Both the position numbers and the translations under genes were made by a program. A stretch of 64,000 nt of DNA, taken from contig JAYKKI010000037.1 in assembly GCA_039881145.1 (NCBI GenBank), positions 19,589,001 through 19,653,000 on the forward strand, read 5' to 3'. The DNA comes from Druceiella hillmani. Its lineage: Eukaryota > Arthropoda > Insecta > Lepidoptera > Hepialidae. Below, piece by piece: positions 37,697 through 50,026 of this stretch (positions are counted from its first letter, which is position 1; each line of letters opens with the position of its first letter). The notes under the pieces were generated by a model that was given only the letters and a program-made list of their open reading frames with translations, had not been told where the DNA came from and did no database searches.

Positions 37697-40600
37697 GTGA
37701 ACTATTTATTATTCCATAATTTTGTTTCCCGTTGAATCTTCTATGGAAGGAAATAAATATGTAAAGCCATGAATTTTCAAGACGGTAATGAATGCCAATC
37801 CAATATGGATTTACCAAAAGATACATATTCTATAATAGGACTTGTATTAATATTTATCCATAACAAAAAATAAAACTGATGACTTTCACATCATGAACAC
37901 TTCGTTTTCTTTTTGTATCAGACTATTTATGCAAGGAAAATTAGTATTTTTTGTTTATCATGTGTAAATTGTAATTATGTTTTCATACGGTGGTTTTAAG
38001 TAAAATCACAATTTAATACAAAAATCCTTTCAAATCTGCGAGGGTGAAAATACATGGCTATTCGGCAAGAATTTTTCAAATGCAAGAAGAATACAAGAGA
38101 ATCAAAAAGAAAAGAAAGATAGAGACGAATAATCCAAAAAAACAATAATTATGTCACATATGTGTAGGAAAAGGTTTTTTCAGCCCGTCTGTATATTTAT
38201 GTTTGTGATGTAAAGAAGTACAGTGACACAAATGAAGGTGAACACTGGCAAGTTTTTACTTTTCTATATTCGTAATTTTTTTACTAATCTATATTTGTTT
38301 AGAATTTACATTGGATTCCAAAGTAAATATTACCTTCACCACCGACTTCATCACCACCACCAACCTTCGCCACCGACTGTCTCAGCTAAAAATTAGTGAA
38401 GATAAAAGAGAAAAAAATTATTGATTATTAATTTTTTTACACATATTAAATTCAGTTTTTGTTAACCATTGTAACACATGTTTTTATCATCATCAAACTA
38501 ACTGGCATTAATTTAGTCTTAGGGTAATCAAAATCATCCCAAATAGCTTAGTAGAGTAGGATGCCAAAAATCGGTTAACTATAAAATACTGTCAATCTGA
38601 AGTTACTTCTCCTTGATATTTAAGGTTAACATTATAAAAGAAGTTGAAGAAAGGCTAAATCTCTGAAAGGTTTGATGGAATTACCAAGATTTGTTTAAAT
38701 CTCCGATTGAAAAATGACAGCGTTTTGAATGTCAGAGTTTCATATTTTATGTCGCTTTAAAACTTAACATTTTATAAAGGGCGTTTTAAAATTAAAAAAA
38801 AATTAAAACGAAACCTTAATTATGTTGGGAAATGTTTTCAGTGATACCTCACTTGGTAAGATGGATAAAAAATTGCTTTTACATTATATGCGTAGCGAGG
38901 TATATTTGAAAAAAATTAAAATTTTACTGTATTTTAATTGAATTCTAAATGTTAGATTAAAAAGGTTCCGATGAAATTTATTTCTTAATGAAAATTTGCG
39001 AAAGTCATTTATTACATTTCACAGATAGGCTATGACTAAATAGCCTTTTAAAATTTTATTCAAATATGTTAATATTTTATTTTATTTATTAATTCTGAAA
39101 TTTTTTACAAGATAATGCTGTAATTGGTTTGCATTTTTTATGATTTTTCTTTATAAAATATCATTGTCGCGAGACTTCTATACTTTGATTGATCTAAAAT
39201 TCCTACGAATATAAAGATTTCATAAAAATTAGGATCATTTAAAATACTATACATTTTTGGCAATTGCTAAATTCTCGAGTTAATTTTAATTACTAGAAGG
39301 AAGAAACAATTGTAATACGATATAGAAGGGGTAATCCAGTAAAATTTATTACACTCCCTACAGAATATTTCCTAATTTCGTGATCGAAGTAATTGTCGAT
39401 CTATTGGAGCTTCACAATGTCAATTACATAGACACTCCAGGCAGTCATCTCAATAAATAGGTAGTCAAATTATTTATTATTTTCTATATATATTGAAAAT
39501 TCCCCCATAATCCGTCTTAAACTGAAAGTTATACATACTATAAGACATACAGAAATGACAAAATTGTAAGACTTTTGTTTTTTTTTCTCTTTGGTTACGA
39601 AACCCTAAAAAATTTATATGGTTTTAATAACGATTCTAATATTAAAAAGTAAACCCATCATTTCGCTCATTTAAAATGAATACAATCACACTTCCTAATC
39701 TCTCTTACAGTTTTACGAGTTAAATTCTAATTATAGAGTTTATAAAATATGTTATACACGTTGTGAGTTACAAGTTTTTAGAGAAGTGTGTTCACGCAGC
39801 CGACGCCGTAAAAAGAGTTAGCGTAAATATTCGGTAACACGGAGTAAATTATATATGATGTGATCCTTACTTTAACGCTCCATGCTGAAGAATAACTTCA
39901 TCACGTCGACGTCCGACAATTGCCAACGTTTAATGGAACAAGGTCGTCGGTGGAAATTCCACCAACTTATCGCTAAACTAAAGATGGGCGCTCTGTTGAA
40001 AAAATATCTGCCTTCTACGTTAACGCATGCCCAGTCGACGGTTTCTTGTTTCAACTGTCCTTTTCTTCCTTAGCGCGTTTTATCCCGTAACATTTGGATC
40101 GGCAAACAGCGTTTAGAACCATTCCTACTTGGCTTCTTCTTTATATAATCGATTTTTGCAAGGCGTATTACATTATTATATGAACTATCATATGTTCTAT
40201 TATTTCTGATTATTGCCAATTGTTTGCATTTGAACGAAGGCAGAATTTACTTTTATATTGTGGAATATTATATACAAAAGTATTATTGGAGTGAAATTTA
40301 ATGGAAATAACCAATTATAATATAATGTGCACGTTAGTAAAGCCGCCAGTAAAAGTTAGTTTTAAATGTCTTCCCTAAAAACGTAAGTCAGAAAAAAATG
40401 TTACATATAGAAGCTATTATAACCAGGCCAGTTTTTTTTAAATGTGGTAATTATAATATTTTAATTTATGATATTCATTACATTGAAAAATATATGTATT
40501 TCATTTTATGATCGTAAACGAATATTACGTATGTCATGACATTAACAATAAATTGTGCGAAGTTTCACCGAAAAAATGCAAAAGTCAAGATTGGCGCGCC

Positions 40601-41101
40601 GCTGATCAAATGTTTGATAATCTATCTCCGTTACCGCGTGTGATGATTCCTTATTTCAATGGTCCTATTCCATGTTAGCACATTTTAACTTATAATATTA
40701 AGATCAGCAATCACATAATATTCGGCGGCCAGAGACGTTACAATTTGTTTATTGGACCGATTTTTGTAGAACGTGTACATTATAATCTTAAATATCATAT
40801 GTTCTATTTTCTTCGAACTTTTGAACTTAAATCCTGAAGAATCGATTTTTGTATACCGCGTTTACTATGAAGTTTTATGAGGAGTAAAATCAGAAGTTTA
40901 GAGTATACGAAGTTCGAAAGTCGGCTAGAAATAACATATTTGAAACTTACATTATAAATGAATTTTTGTTTCAGCGAAACCTATAAATGGTTTATTTCAT
41001 CAGTCTTCCAAAAATATCTACAATTTACAGTAACAGAAAACGCTAACTCCTTTCATTAGTATGCAAATCTAATTAGATACTGAAACATCCTAGTAAGCTT
41101 C

Positions 41102-41145
41102 TATAATTATATTAACGTACTCGTATAATTATATTAACGTACTCG
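41102..41145. repeat. Perfect tandem duplication of a 22-bp unit
   Basis: Two identical 22-bp units, 41102-41123 and 41124-41145, directly before a less AT-rich segment. Confidence 0.9.
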
Positions 41146-42100
41146 TATGTTCACTCGCTTGTATGTTCGTTTGGGTAGGCGCGGCTTGCGATTTGCCTTC
41201 CTTTATTTTAGTGCGCGCCGCTGTTTTCGCCTGCATGTATACAACCCCGTGAGAATGAACCTACCATTAAGTCAGCTGTGCTATAAGCGTTTGCTTGTAG
41301 TGTGGAAATTTATAAAATACAGTTTATTTTTTTTGTAGCTAATATAATATACTATAGTGTAATTTGATGGAAATATAAGGAGTACTTTTATTTCTTTATT
41401 TATAAGTGAACCGTTTGTACGTGTTGTATATGCTATGTGTATTTCTAATCAGCAAAGAAAACGCATGGTATCTAATTTTAATTTGTTCTATAATCGAATA
41501 AGTTATATGTTTTTTTTACCCTCTTACATTAATTTTATATTTTAATAGTGAAAACAAAATAAACAGCCAGGGGGCATAAAAACTGGTATTTGAATTTAGG
41601 AAAGAAATAAATTGGAATAAAATGAATTTTATATTTTAACACATACTTAAAGTCCTATATTGTAAACAATTTTATAGTAATAACCCAGTTAGTTTACGTG
41701 ACGCTCAAATAAATAGATAATGGAAAGCGATTATAAAAAAATTGATATGTGGTTGAGAAATTTGATGTTGCTTTTCGTGACCATTGAAACCCAAATAATG
41801 TATTCCACTATTTTTTCCACAAATATCTTCAAAGCACCTTTCCGGTACAATATTAAAATAATAATAACAACCGGTAAATCTCTTTTAACATAATTTTTAC
41901 CCTAAATTAGAATGCTATTTTATATTCTTAATTCATTTTCCAACTAACGTATTAAAGAAATAAATAAGGTAGTAGGTTTGTTACTTTGACCGGCTTCAGA
42001 AATTTTATTTTATTATTTATTTTGGATATCTCTTTTATCTTACATAAATATGTTAGAGCGCAGGAATGAAAATAATTTACCACACTATAATAAACTGATC

Positions 42101-42184
42101 TGTATCGGAATAATTCATCGTGTATCCCGTCTCGGATACGCGATGAATTATAATACGAATTTCGTTTCCCGTATCGGAATAATT
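42101..42184. repeat. 17-bp hairpin flanked by 14-bp direct repeats
   Basis: Arms 42111-42127 and 42134-42150 pair fully (one G-U) around a six-base loop. GTATCGGAATAATT occurs at 42102-42115 and again at about 42171-42184, so similar sequence appears three times, once inverted. It looks like a small rearranged repeat; a structured RNA is less likely but cannot be excluded. Confidence 0.7.
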
Positions 42185-43354
42185 ATATGAATCTCTTAAA
42201 CTTTTTTAATGAATGCTTTATATCAGATTGTAATTATTTATATAGTTTATATGATTTTTCTTCACAATAATGTATACAATATAAATAAATACATAATTTA
42301 TACTGTATTGTACCAAATTTCTATCTCTGCAGGCATCATGTCTGTAAATTGTATCATATATAGTACTTTAGTAAATTTATTATATTTCAGTACCACTTTA
42401 GTCTCCCTATCATTGTGTTTTCACGATAGGTCATGATTTGTATTTTAAAAGATTGGGAATGGTACTAGACGATAAAAAAATATTTTTTCGTATGGTTAAA
42501 TCATTTGATAAAGCTTTGTACTGAAATCCTATATTAGCCATTTTGAAACATGTTTATTGATATTTCGCGGGGACGTAAAATTAGAAGATTTTCAAAACTA
42601 AGTTAATTTATTTACCCTCATTTTGTAGCTTGACTATCGCGATTTATTACTTTATTATTATTTACTAGGGCTGAATCTATCTTACTGAAATTTATAAATG
42701 AAGAAACAAACAAAATTAAAATCACTGTGTGCGAAAAAATAATGTGACCCTGATTTGGTTTTGATTATCTTAAAATTCTTCTATTTTTCTTCAGTTTTCA
42801 CCATAAATGTAAAATCACTCGAAAAGCGAAAAGAAATGCTGATTATATAATAATTTCGTAATGACTGAGCAACTTATTTCATATTTGTTTTCACGAAATT
42901 ATCATTTATTAATTAAAACTATTAAAGGCCTATAAGTATGCTTTATTGTAAAATTTCAATAATTTAATTGCCTTTGGAACAATTCTTATTCGTATATAAT
43001 TAATCGAGATGGCTTAACTGAACCTGAATTGTTTCATCTTGTCTTGTAATTAAAAAGGTCTACAGTCTCTTCATTTATAATAAATAATTGGCATTTATAC
43101 TTCGTCACTTGGCATTGCACATCTTTATGATTACACCCGTAAAGTTTTTAAATGATTGGTTGTGAAGAATTCACTGGTCATCCAAATTTAAAATTTTTTG
43201 TTATACCGTTTCTGTTGTTACACTTCAAATCTATTATAGGAATTCCTTCCTATAATAAATTTAAAATAAAAGTAGAATTTGTATAACACATCAGGTCACA
43301 TTGTAACAATTTTTTGAAAAAATGCTAAAAAGTGAATATTTTGTAGGAGTAGCA

Positions 43355-44385
43355 CGTTAAACAAATTCACGACTTTCTTGAATTTTTAGCGTATAAAATA
43401 TTCCTCTTCAGTATCCAAGAGTAATCGGCCAATATGTCTCGACTTCATTTGCCGTGGTATCTCTTTTCTTTGGCTAATGTGTTCTGATGGAAATGTTCAT
43501 GATCATTATTGAATTATTTTATATATACAGGGAAAAGTTCAAATAAAAATCCAAAAACTGGATTTTGTTTCATATGGTACTTTATGGGTTATTAAAGGTC
43601 AAAAATCAATCTTTGTAATTTTTAGCTTTGTTTCTAAGAATATCTTTAACCATATTTTTTAAACATACAAACGGGTTTTCCCATGAATAACATTTTTGTT
43701 TAAAGATAAAGTTTTTAATTAATTTCCTCTTTTGTGGTTCAACAAATATTTTATATATATTAATAACTTTGAAAGTAGTATTGACGTTTATTGAGAGCTT
43801 TTTTGTTAAATATAAAAATCCTCTGTCAGTTTTGTCTATGACTTTGACAAAATTTTTAACAAATTGCGCGCTAAGTTATTTAGGAGACATTGTGTTATTA
43901 AGGAGTATTGAATTAATTTGGAAATGCTAGGTTACTAAGTGTTATGTTTCATGTACTCATGAGCAGAAAGTAAGCTCAGGGGCATAGTTTATTTATCTGA
44001 TTCTACACTTTTTGGAGGTGTTGGTAAAGACGTCTCCTCACTCTGATATTTGATTGCTTGTTTCGTTTTACTGTTAAAACCTTTAACTGCAGTCGAGCAA
44101 AAATAACAGCCTGATACGTGATCTTTTGGTTCAGCTCATATGATTGAAACGGCAGAGTTTATGCAACATGTTCCCCTAGCCCATTTAGTCACCATTCAGG
44201 AAACCAATATTGATCTGGATGGTACACCAAAATATTAAATATCTCTAAAATAATGCTTCTTGAAAATCCAAAATATTCAAAATAACACTTCTTGACAGAA
44301 TTTGTGGATTTCTCCATTTACTAGTTAATGTAAGTTCTCCACACTCGTAACAAAAAACGTTTATACGAGTTTTAGGCATTCTCAT
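43355..44385 (-). pseudogene. Relic of a multicopy arthropod gene family of unknown function
   Basis: Minus-strand frames give in order: an N-terminal Met and FCYECGELTLTSK (44385-44310), with a Cys pair that may bind zinc; AVSII, a stop, then AEPKDHVSGCYFC and STAVKGFNSKTKQAIKY (about 44165-44050); FVKVIDKTDRGFLYLTKKL (about 43850-43790); IFVEPQKRKLIKN; LKNMVKDILRNKAKNYKD; KIQFLDFYLNF; and KRYHGK, a stop, then LADYSWILKRN (about 43455-43400). I know this order of motifs from uncharacterised predicted proteins present in many copies in arthropod genomes, which suggests mobility, but no function is established to my knowledge. The middle of the family (between the CYFC block and FVKV) is deleted here, and stops and frameshifts are frequent. 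It is a dead copy with no flanking repeats seen. Confidence 0.65.
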
Positions 44386-46507
44386 CGATGTACATTACTG
44401 AAATTAAAACAAAAAATGCTATTATTTTAAGATAACTAATTTTCAAAACAATGTTATCAACGATCTTCTCTAATAACGTGAATTATGTGACTATTACTAT
44501 TACAAAAAACTGAGGATAATCGAACAAAAACATTTGTGGTTTTTTAATGAAAGTAAGTAGGTGAACATAAATTACATAATAATGTAAGTGTACCAAAAAT
44601 CAAATTGACTAATAATTTTTATGTAAATACAGTAATGCTAATAAAACTCAAATATATTATTATTTATAGAAATTAGTGTGAACGACATCTAATCCAATTA
44701 GGTCATCTAATTTAAAAAGAAACATGTAATTTTTCTTATGCAATAAATTATATCTGGCTTTAATTATATAAAACTGAAAACCAATTAACAACTTAAAATA
44801 ATCAGCGTAACTAATAAGAGAATGCCTGTATGAACACATTTTTTAATACAAAATATAGTGCTTTCTTTATATACTTTGATGTAATATAATCTCACCTTTA
44901 TGTTAATTTTATAAGACTATGAAAGAAAAAGGCGACAAATTGTGATAATAAGGTTGACACGCACGCGAGTCACTTCGGTGGTGAAAAGATGATTAAATGC
45001 AAATGACGCGCTCCTATTTTAGCCTTGCTGAATCTGCAAGATATTTTGGGCGGCCCAAAGTCCAATTATTTTCTATGCTGGTAACTGTGTAAATATAATA
45101 CCACCACGAGTACGATATAATCTTATTTTGATAGTCAAAAGTAGTTTCCTTTGAAATAAAATTGCGACCTAAACTACTATTTCATTTGAACATTTCTGTC
45201 ATTTAATTTAATTTCACTCTTGCTATTTTCATGAAAAGTCCATGCAGTATTACTTTAAATGAAATCCCTGAGCGTTTTCTTTATTATTATATTTTTGATT
45301 TAAATTAATTTTTTTGTGTTTTCTATCATCCATCTTCATTTATGTTCATGATGTTCACTACATTAGATTGAACAGATAATTAAATCTAGCCGGATAGTAC
45401 TTGAGAAACTAATGTTATCGGTTAAGTTATACCGCGTTATAATCTTAAGTTTTTATTGCTCGTTCATGAATAGTGTGCCATGAATATTAGCTTGCTTCCA
45501 CTGTGTTAAACTTTTCTAAGAAAATTAAGATTGATGTAAAATCGTTAAATAGTATAAAATTCTGTACTGTGGTTATTTGTACGATAAAAATACTGGACAG
45601 CTTGAGTGAATCTGGAGTAATTCTGTAGGCTATGTTTAATAACCAGAATATTTCTTGTTTGCTTTTACGCATAGTAGCTCCGAACACAGATGGTGCAAAG
45701 TAATTTTGGATTATGCTGATAGTTGTATTATACAATTTTTTCTAAGAGCTTTACTTGATTTTTCCAGTGTTATCCTACTGGCTCAATGACTTATGTATCA
45801 AATGTAATAATAAATATTTAGAAAAGTCAATATAATAATTTAACGTGAAATTAATTTATCAACTGAATTTGAGTAACCAAATTAAAATTATGTTTAATAG
45901 TTATTACACACTTCTCACGTATTGTAGTATTTGGTGTTTATAGAAAGTCCGGTAATGATTTTTTATAATGATTATAAGTACTCATTAACAAAAATGTGAT
46001 TAATTTGATTAGTCAAATTTATTTCCTTCCACACTCACATCAAATCTAACTTAGTTTTTTCGTAAGTTGTATCAGATGAAAAAATTTAATGAAGGAAAAA
46101 ATGATTAATTTAATTCCGTTGTGATGCTGTAAATTATATTCCGATCATACTTTTGCTATTAAAAACCGCAAAAAGGAGTAAAGGTTTTAAGTCTTGCATT
46201 TTACAAGAGTATATCAGAGACAGTCGAGGATAATTGGAAAAGGAGTCACAGGCCAATCTATGACCGGGTAGCGAATAAAATTACGACCTACATAAAAAAT
46301 CTTTTATTTTTCGACATCTAGATAAGTTTTTAAAATAAGTGGAAATGGCTATTTTAAGTGCCACTTGTATAAATTATGTCTAATTGTTCATTTTTTCTGG
46401 CTAAGTATAACTGATTAGTGAGTTTTTTCAAATATTTATAATATTTTATGCCATCACATTTCTCTTATGAGTCCATTTTTAGAAATGGTAATTTATTTCA
46501 AAAAGAA

Positions 46508-46569
<62 letters not shown>

Positions 46570-49500
46570 AAACTAAATATGATAAAAAACTAGCTATCTC
46601 CAACTATAAAAAAAGGATTGCAACTTAACCACGAAAGGGGGTAAATACCCATGTTTAGATTATCACTCAAATGAATTGCTTTTCTTGATAAATATTAAAT
46701 ACTGTTAATTGAAGTGATAAATGAAATTTAGGGTAAGAGAAAACTTTTACAATATTTGAAATTTCAACAAATGATTTTGCCTTTGAATATGTATACTAGT
46801 GACCCGGGTCAGCTACATAAGGATACGTTTTATGGTAAACAAACATAGCGTTTAAAGCGTTGTTTTATTTATTGTTTCTGCAAGCTTAGAAAACTAAGTA
46901 TACAGTGGCATACTTATTTCTGCAAGAGCAATCTCTTACAGCCAACCATAATGAATTGGATGAGAACATTAATTGCTGTAGCAGACTGTAAGTGATTTTT
47001 AAACATTAATTAATTCTACTAAACATATATAATATTATGTGGTAATAAAATAATTTTAATTAAAAACTAAAGCAATGAAATAGGAGTTATTTTAGTTCGC
47101 AGCGGAAGAAAATTATGAAGCCATTTGAGAGAGTGTACTTAGAAGAAAATCTTACGAATAATATCATTTACTTGAGAATACCAACTCTAAAGTATATTTG
47201 CCCGTAGTAACAAAACGATTCGCACGAACAACTCATGCAGATATAATTAAGCTATTTAAATAAAATGTTTAATATATATATTTCTTATTCCAAGAACATA
47301 ATCCTACTATCCCCCTCACCATTGCATCAAAGGTCATTGCAATGAGTATTTCTTTTATTTACTTTGTAGTATAACTTTTATTTACTTTGAACCATTTTCA
47401 TTTCTTTTAAACTATTAATTTAATTACATTGAAAAGGGCCAAATGATCTATCGAAAGTGCATAAATTTATCACCATATTTATATTGAATAGGATTAATAA
47501 ATTACCCTAAACATTGCCACTCTTTTTCCTCGTATTTTTGAAACTAAAAACCGTTATCGTGGGGTTTCTATAAAAATAGATAATTTCTGTTGTGTAGAAT
47601 TTTTAATTATCTGTAATTCCGCTACGCATATTATTAATTTATCTGTAATCTTTTTTGTCAGCATCAGCCACTTTTTCACAGCCCGCATTGACTCACTACT
47701 ATATGACATCACTATTTCTAAAAAAAAATCAGTATATGTACATACTACATAGTCTATGATAATTTGGAAACCATAAGCTTTAAAAGAAATAATTATATCT
47801 ATAAAGAATTATATAAACAGGCAAAAGTTTTCTCTTTGTGGACATCTTTTTGCTAGAATACATGTATCAAGTATTACAAAATTTTAAAAAAATTATGTTC
47901 ATTAACTATACAACTCCTTTCTTTGACTGTACAATAGGCAAAATAACTCTAAAATTGCTCGGTCAATTTAATAAATATGTAAAATATATTGGTATATCTT
48001 ATTATATTTTTACCAACCAGATTTAAAAAATGATATTTTATTGGAAATTTGAAAAGAGGTAAATATGAAAAATTAATATATGAATAAAACCATTACATGT
48101 TTTGTAATGTTTAATCGAATTTTATAGTCTCGGGGGAAAAAAAACAAAAAAATATTATTTTTAATAAGCTTTGTTTCTTTACGTTGCTGAAGCTTAAACT
48201 TTATTTTAATTTTCTCAGCTATTTGTCAGGTATTTGTCATAGAATTTTAGACCCTTTTCAAAATTATAAGTAATAATCGAGCAATCAGTAAAATTAAAAA
48301 AAATAAAAACAATTTCTTTACGATAAACCTTTAGGAATTGTGAAGTTTATAATGATAAAAGAATCATAATCATGCCATTATTCATAACATGATTTATAAT
48401 GCCTTGTAAAAGGCATTGCATTAGTATGAAACGAAAGTAGAGCCTGTGATTCTAATGAATAATGTAGAGCTAAACCGCTAACCATTAAACATTTACTTTT
48501 ACTTCTAAGGGTAATTGGCTTCCCACAAAGGGTAATTGGCTTTTCCAGCCTTTTCAAATGCGCCTTGCATTATTTATGATGAAGCAATACGAAATTCTGT
48601 TTTACTCCGTTCCTTTGACAAGTATTCTAATCGATAAATGTTTGATTTTGCTGAAGTACATAGAGAACTAAAATTTACATCAAATAGATCTGTTACTACT
48701 ATAACTACGTTGATATATAATTGCATGCCTAAAAATCCTCAACATATAAATACGTATACATATATTTATGTAAACAAATTCATATACATATATTTTAATA
48801 TATTTGCTGATCGCTGCTATGAAAGACTTAGCATCACACACAATTGTTATGTGTATAAACAAATTGCTATAAACTACTGTCTATTGCGGAAATCCCGAAA
48901 AGTTGAGCAAAGATATTAATTTGTAATTTCCATAGAGAAAATAGTAGATAATGTAATAAAAAGTAAACCGCGTAACGACCGCCTTCATTCACAGAACGGG
49001 AGCGATAGAAAAATTTCTTCAATTTCAATTCTGAATTGAGCTTTATATGTATTATAAAAATCCTGGAATTTTATAGAAAATTGTTGAAAACGTAATAATT
49101 ATCATACTGATAATATAAGTCCTGAAAAAGCCTTATTCTCCACATACGGTTTTCAACCCACAATCATCCCATTAATGTTATCGAAATACTTCCAGATATC
49201 GGAAAATCCTATAAAAAGTAAAAATAAATGAAACTAAATTGATAAATGACTTGTTCAGGCACAAAAATTCGACGAGCGCTAATATCCTCTAGTTTTAAGA
49301 CTAAGAATCCTATTATAAGCGATGTGCACTATATCTAAGGCATCATATTCCATAAACACTGGCGATTTCCTTGATATTTCCGAGATCACTGACACAAAAA
49401 TAAAAACCCATACCATGTATCCTTATCGAAAGCTTCATATCTCTCGCCTCATTGCCTCTATTAGCAGACTCCGGTTCGCCGGTCAGCCTTCTTAAATAAA

Positions 49501-49784
49501 CATTTTTAATGTAAAATCTAATCCTAAAAACGAGCTTAATAAATTCAAAGGAATCCCTGAAAAGAATGAATCTCAACACTAGGTCATTTCAAACTAAGAT
49601 TATACATATAACCGCTTAAATTTACATGTAATTAATTTCTCCGCATAAGACAAATAATATACCTTATTATGCATTACAGATAATGATATGTTAAAATATT
49701 TTGACTGAAAAATAGATTACATTCGCGATATTCGAAAAATATAAAAATGGGATCTGAAACTTAATTTTTCAGATCCTACAAATT
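44386..49784. other. AT-rich non-coding stretch
   Basis: No gene is recognised. A (TA)n tract lies at 46509-46565. Around 46795-46900 the sequence starting ACTAGTGACCCGGGTCAGCT resembles another dispersed insect LINE/SINE tail, weakly. The segment 44940-45060 is less AT-rich and contains ATGCAAAT and several CpG; it may be regulatory. Short items are a doubled GGGTAATTGGCTT near 48510-48545 and a 10-bp inverted repeat GGATCTGAAA at 49750-49759 with its complement at 49767-49776. Confidence 0.4.
46509..46565. repeat. (TA)n microsatellite
   Basis: About 27 TA dinucleotides with one CA interruption. Confidence 0.95.
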
Positions 49785-49979
49785 TTGTCCATAACCGAAA
49801 AAAATGTCAAATTCATAATAACTGATGAACAAGGATATCTTATTGATCAATATCATTCCAACGATCTATTAATTGTAAATTTCGTAATTAATGTTGAGGA
49901 TAAAAAAACAACTATTATCTGTATAATAAACATTTCTGAACGTCACATATTACTAAAAGAAAACTTTAAGAAAAAATAA
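49785..49979 (+). other. Short open frame before the Gypsy relic, unrecognised
   Basis: This 64-codon frame reads SITEKNVKFIITDEQGYLID and then a hydrophilic stretch ending in Lys residues. The ITDEQGYLID phrase resembles a recurring motif in structural proteins of some large DNA transposons, but the match is too short to call. It may instead be part of the neighbouring retrotransposon relic. There is no other support. Confidence 0.2.
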
Positions 49980-50026
49980 TTCCATTTGAATTCCTGTATT
50001 CTCCGTAATCTACTAAATCTTGTGAC

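Larger units (their letters stand above)
37697..43354. other. AT-rich non-coding stretch with short GC islands
   Basis: No gene is recognised. The least AT-rich parts are 39780-40080, 40560-40680 and 41146-41300. The first contains the palindrome GGTGGAAATTCCACC near 39949 and short open frames on both strands, without a family match. A perfect tandem 22-bp duplication (TATAATTATATTAACGTACT then CG) lies at 41102-41145. A strong hairpin lies at 42111-42150. The phrase CGATTTTTG followed by a similar 20 bp occurs near 40149, 40759 and 40842. Confidence 0.4.

Noticed and set aside
38041..38390. Possible piggyBac C-terminal Cys-rich tail (KCKKNTRESKRKER and following)
   Set aside because: Only a few residues fit, the Cys spacing fails after the first pair, and no transposase core lies upstream.
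45487..45735. Minus-strand frame (NYFAPSVFGATMRKSKQEIF) as a transposon fragment
   Set aside because: I could not tie it to any family; no neighbouring motifs in the expected order.
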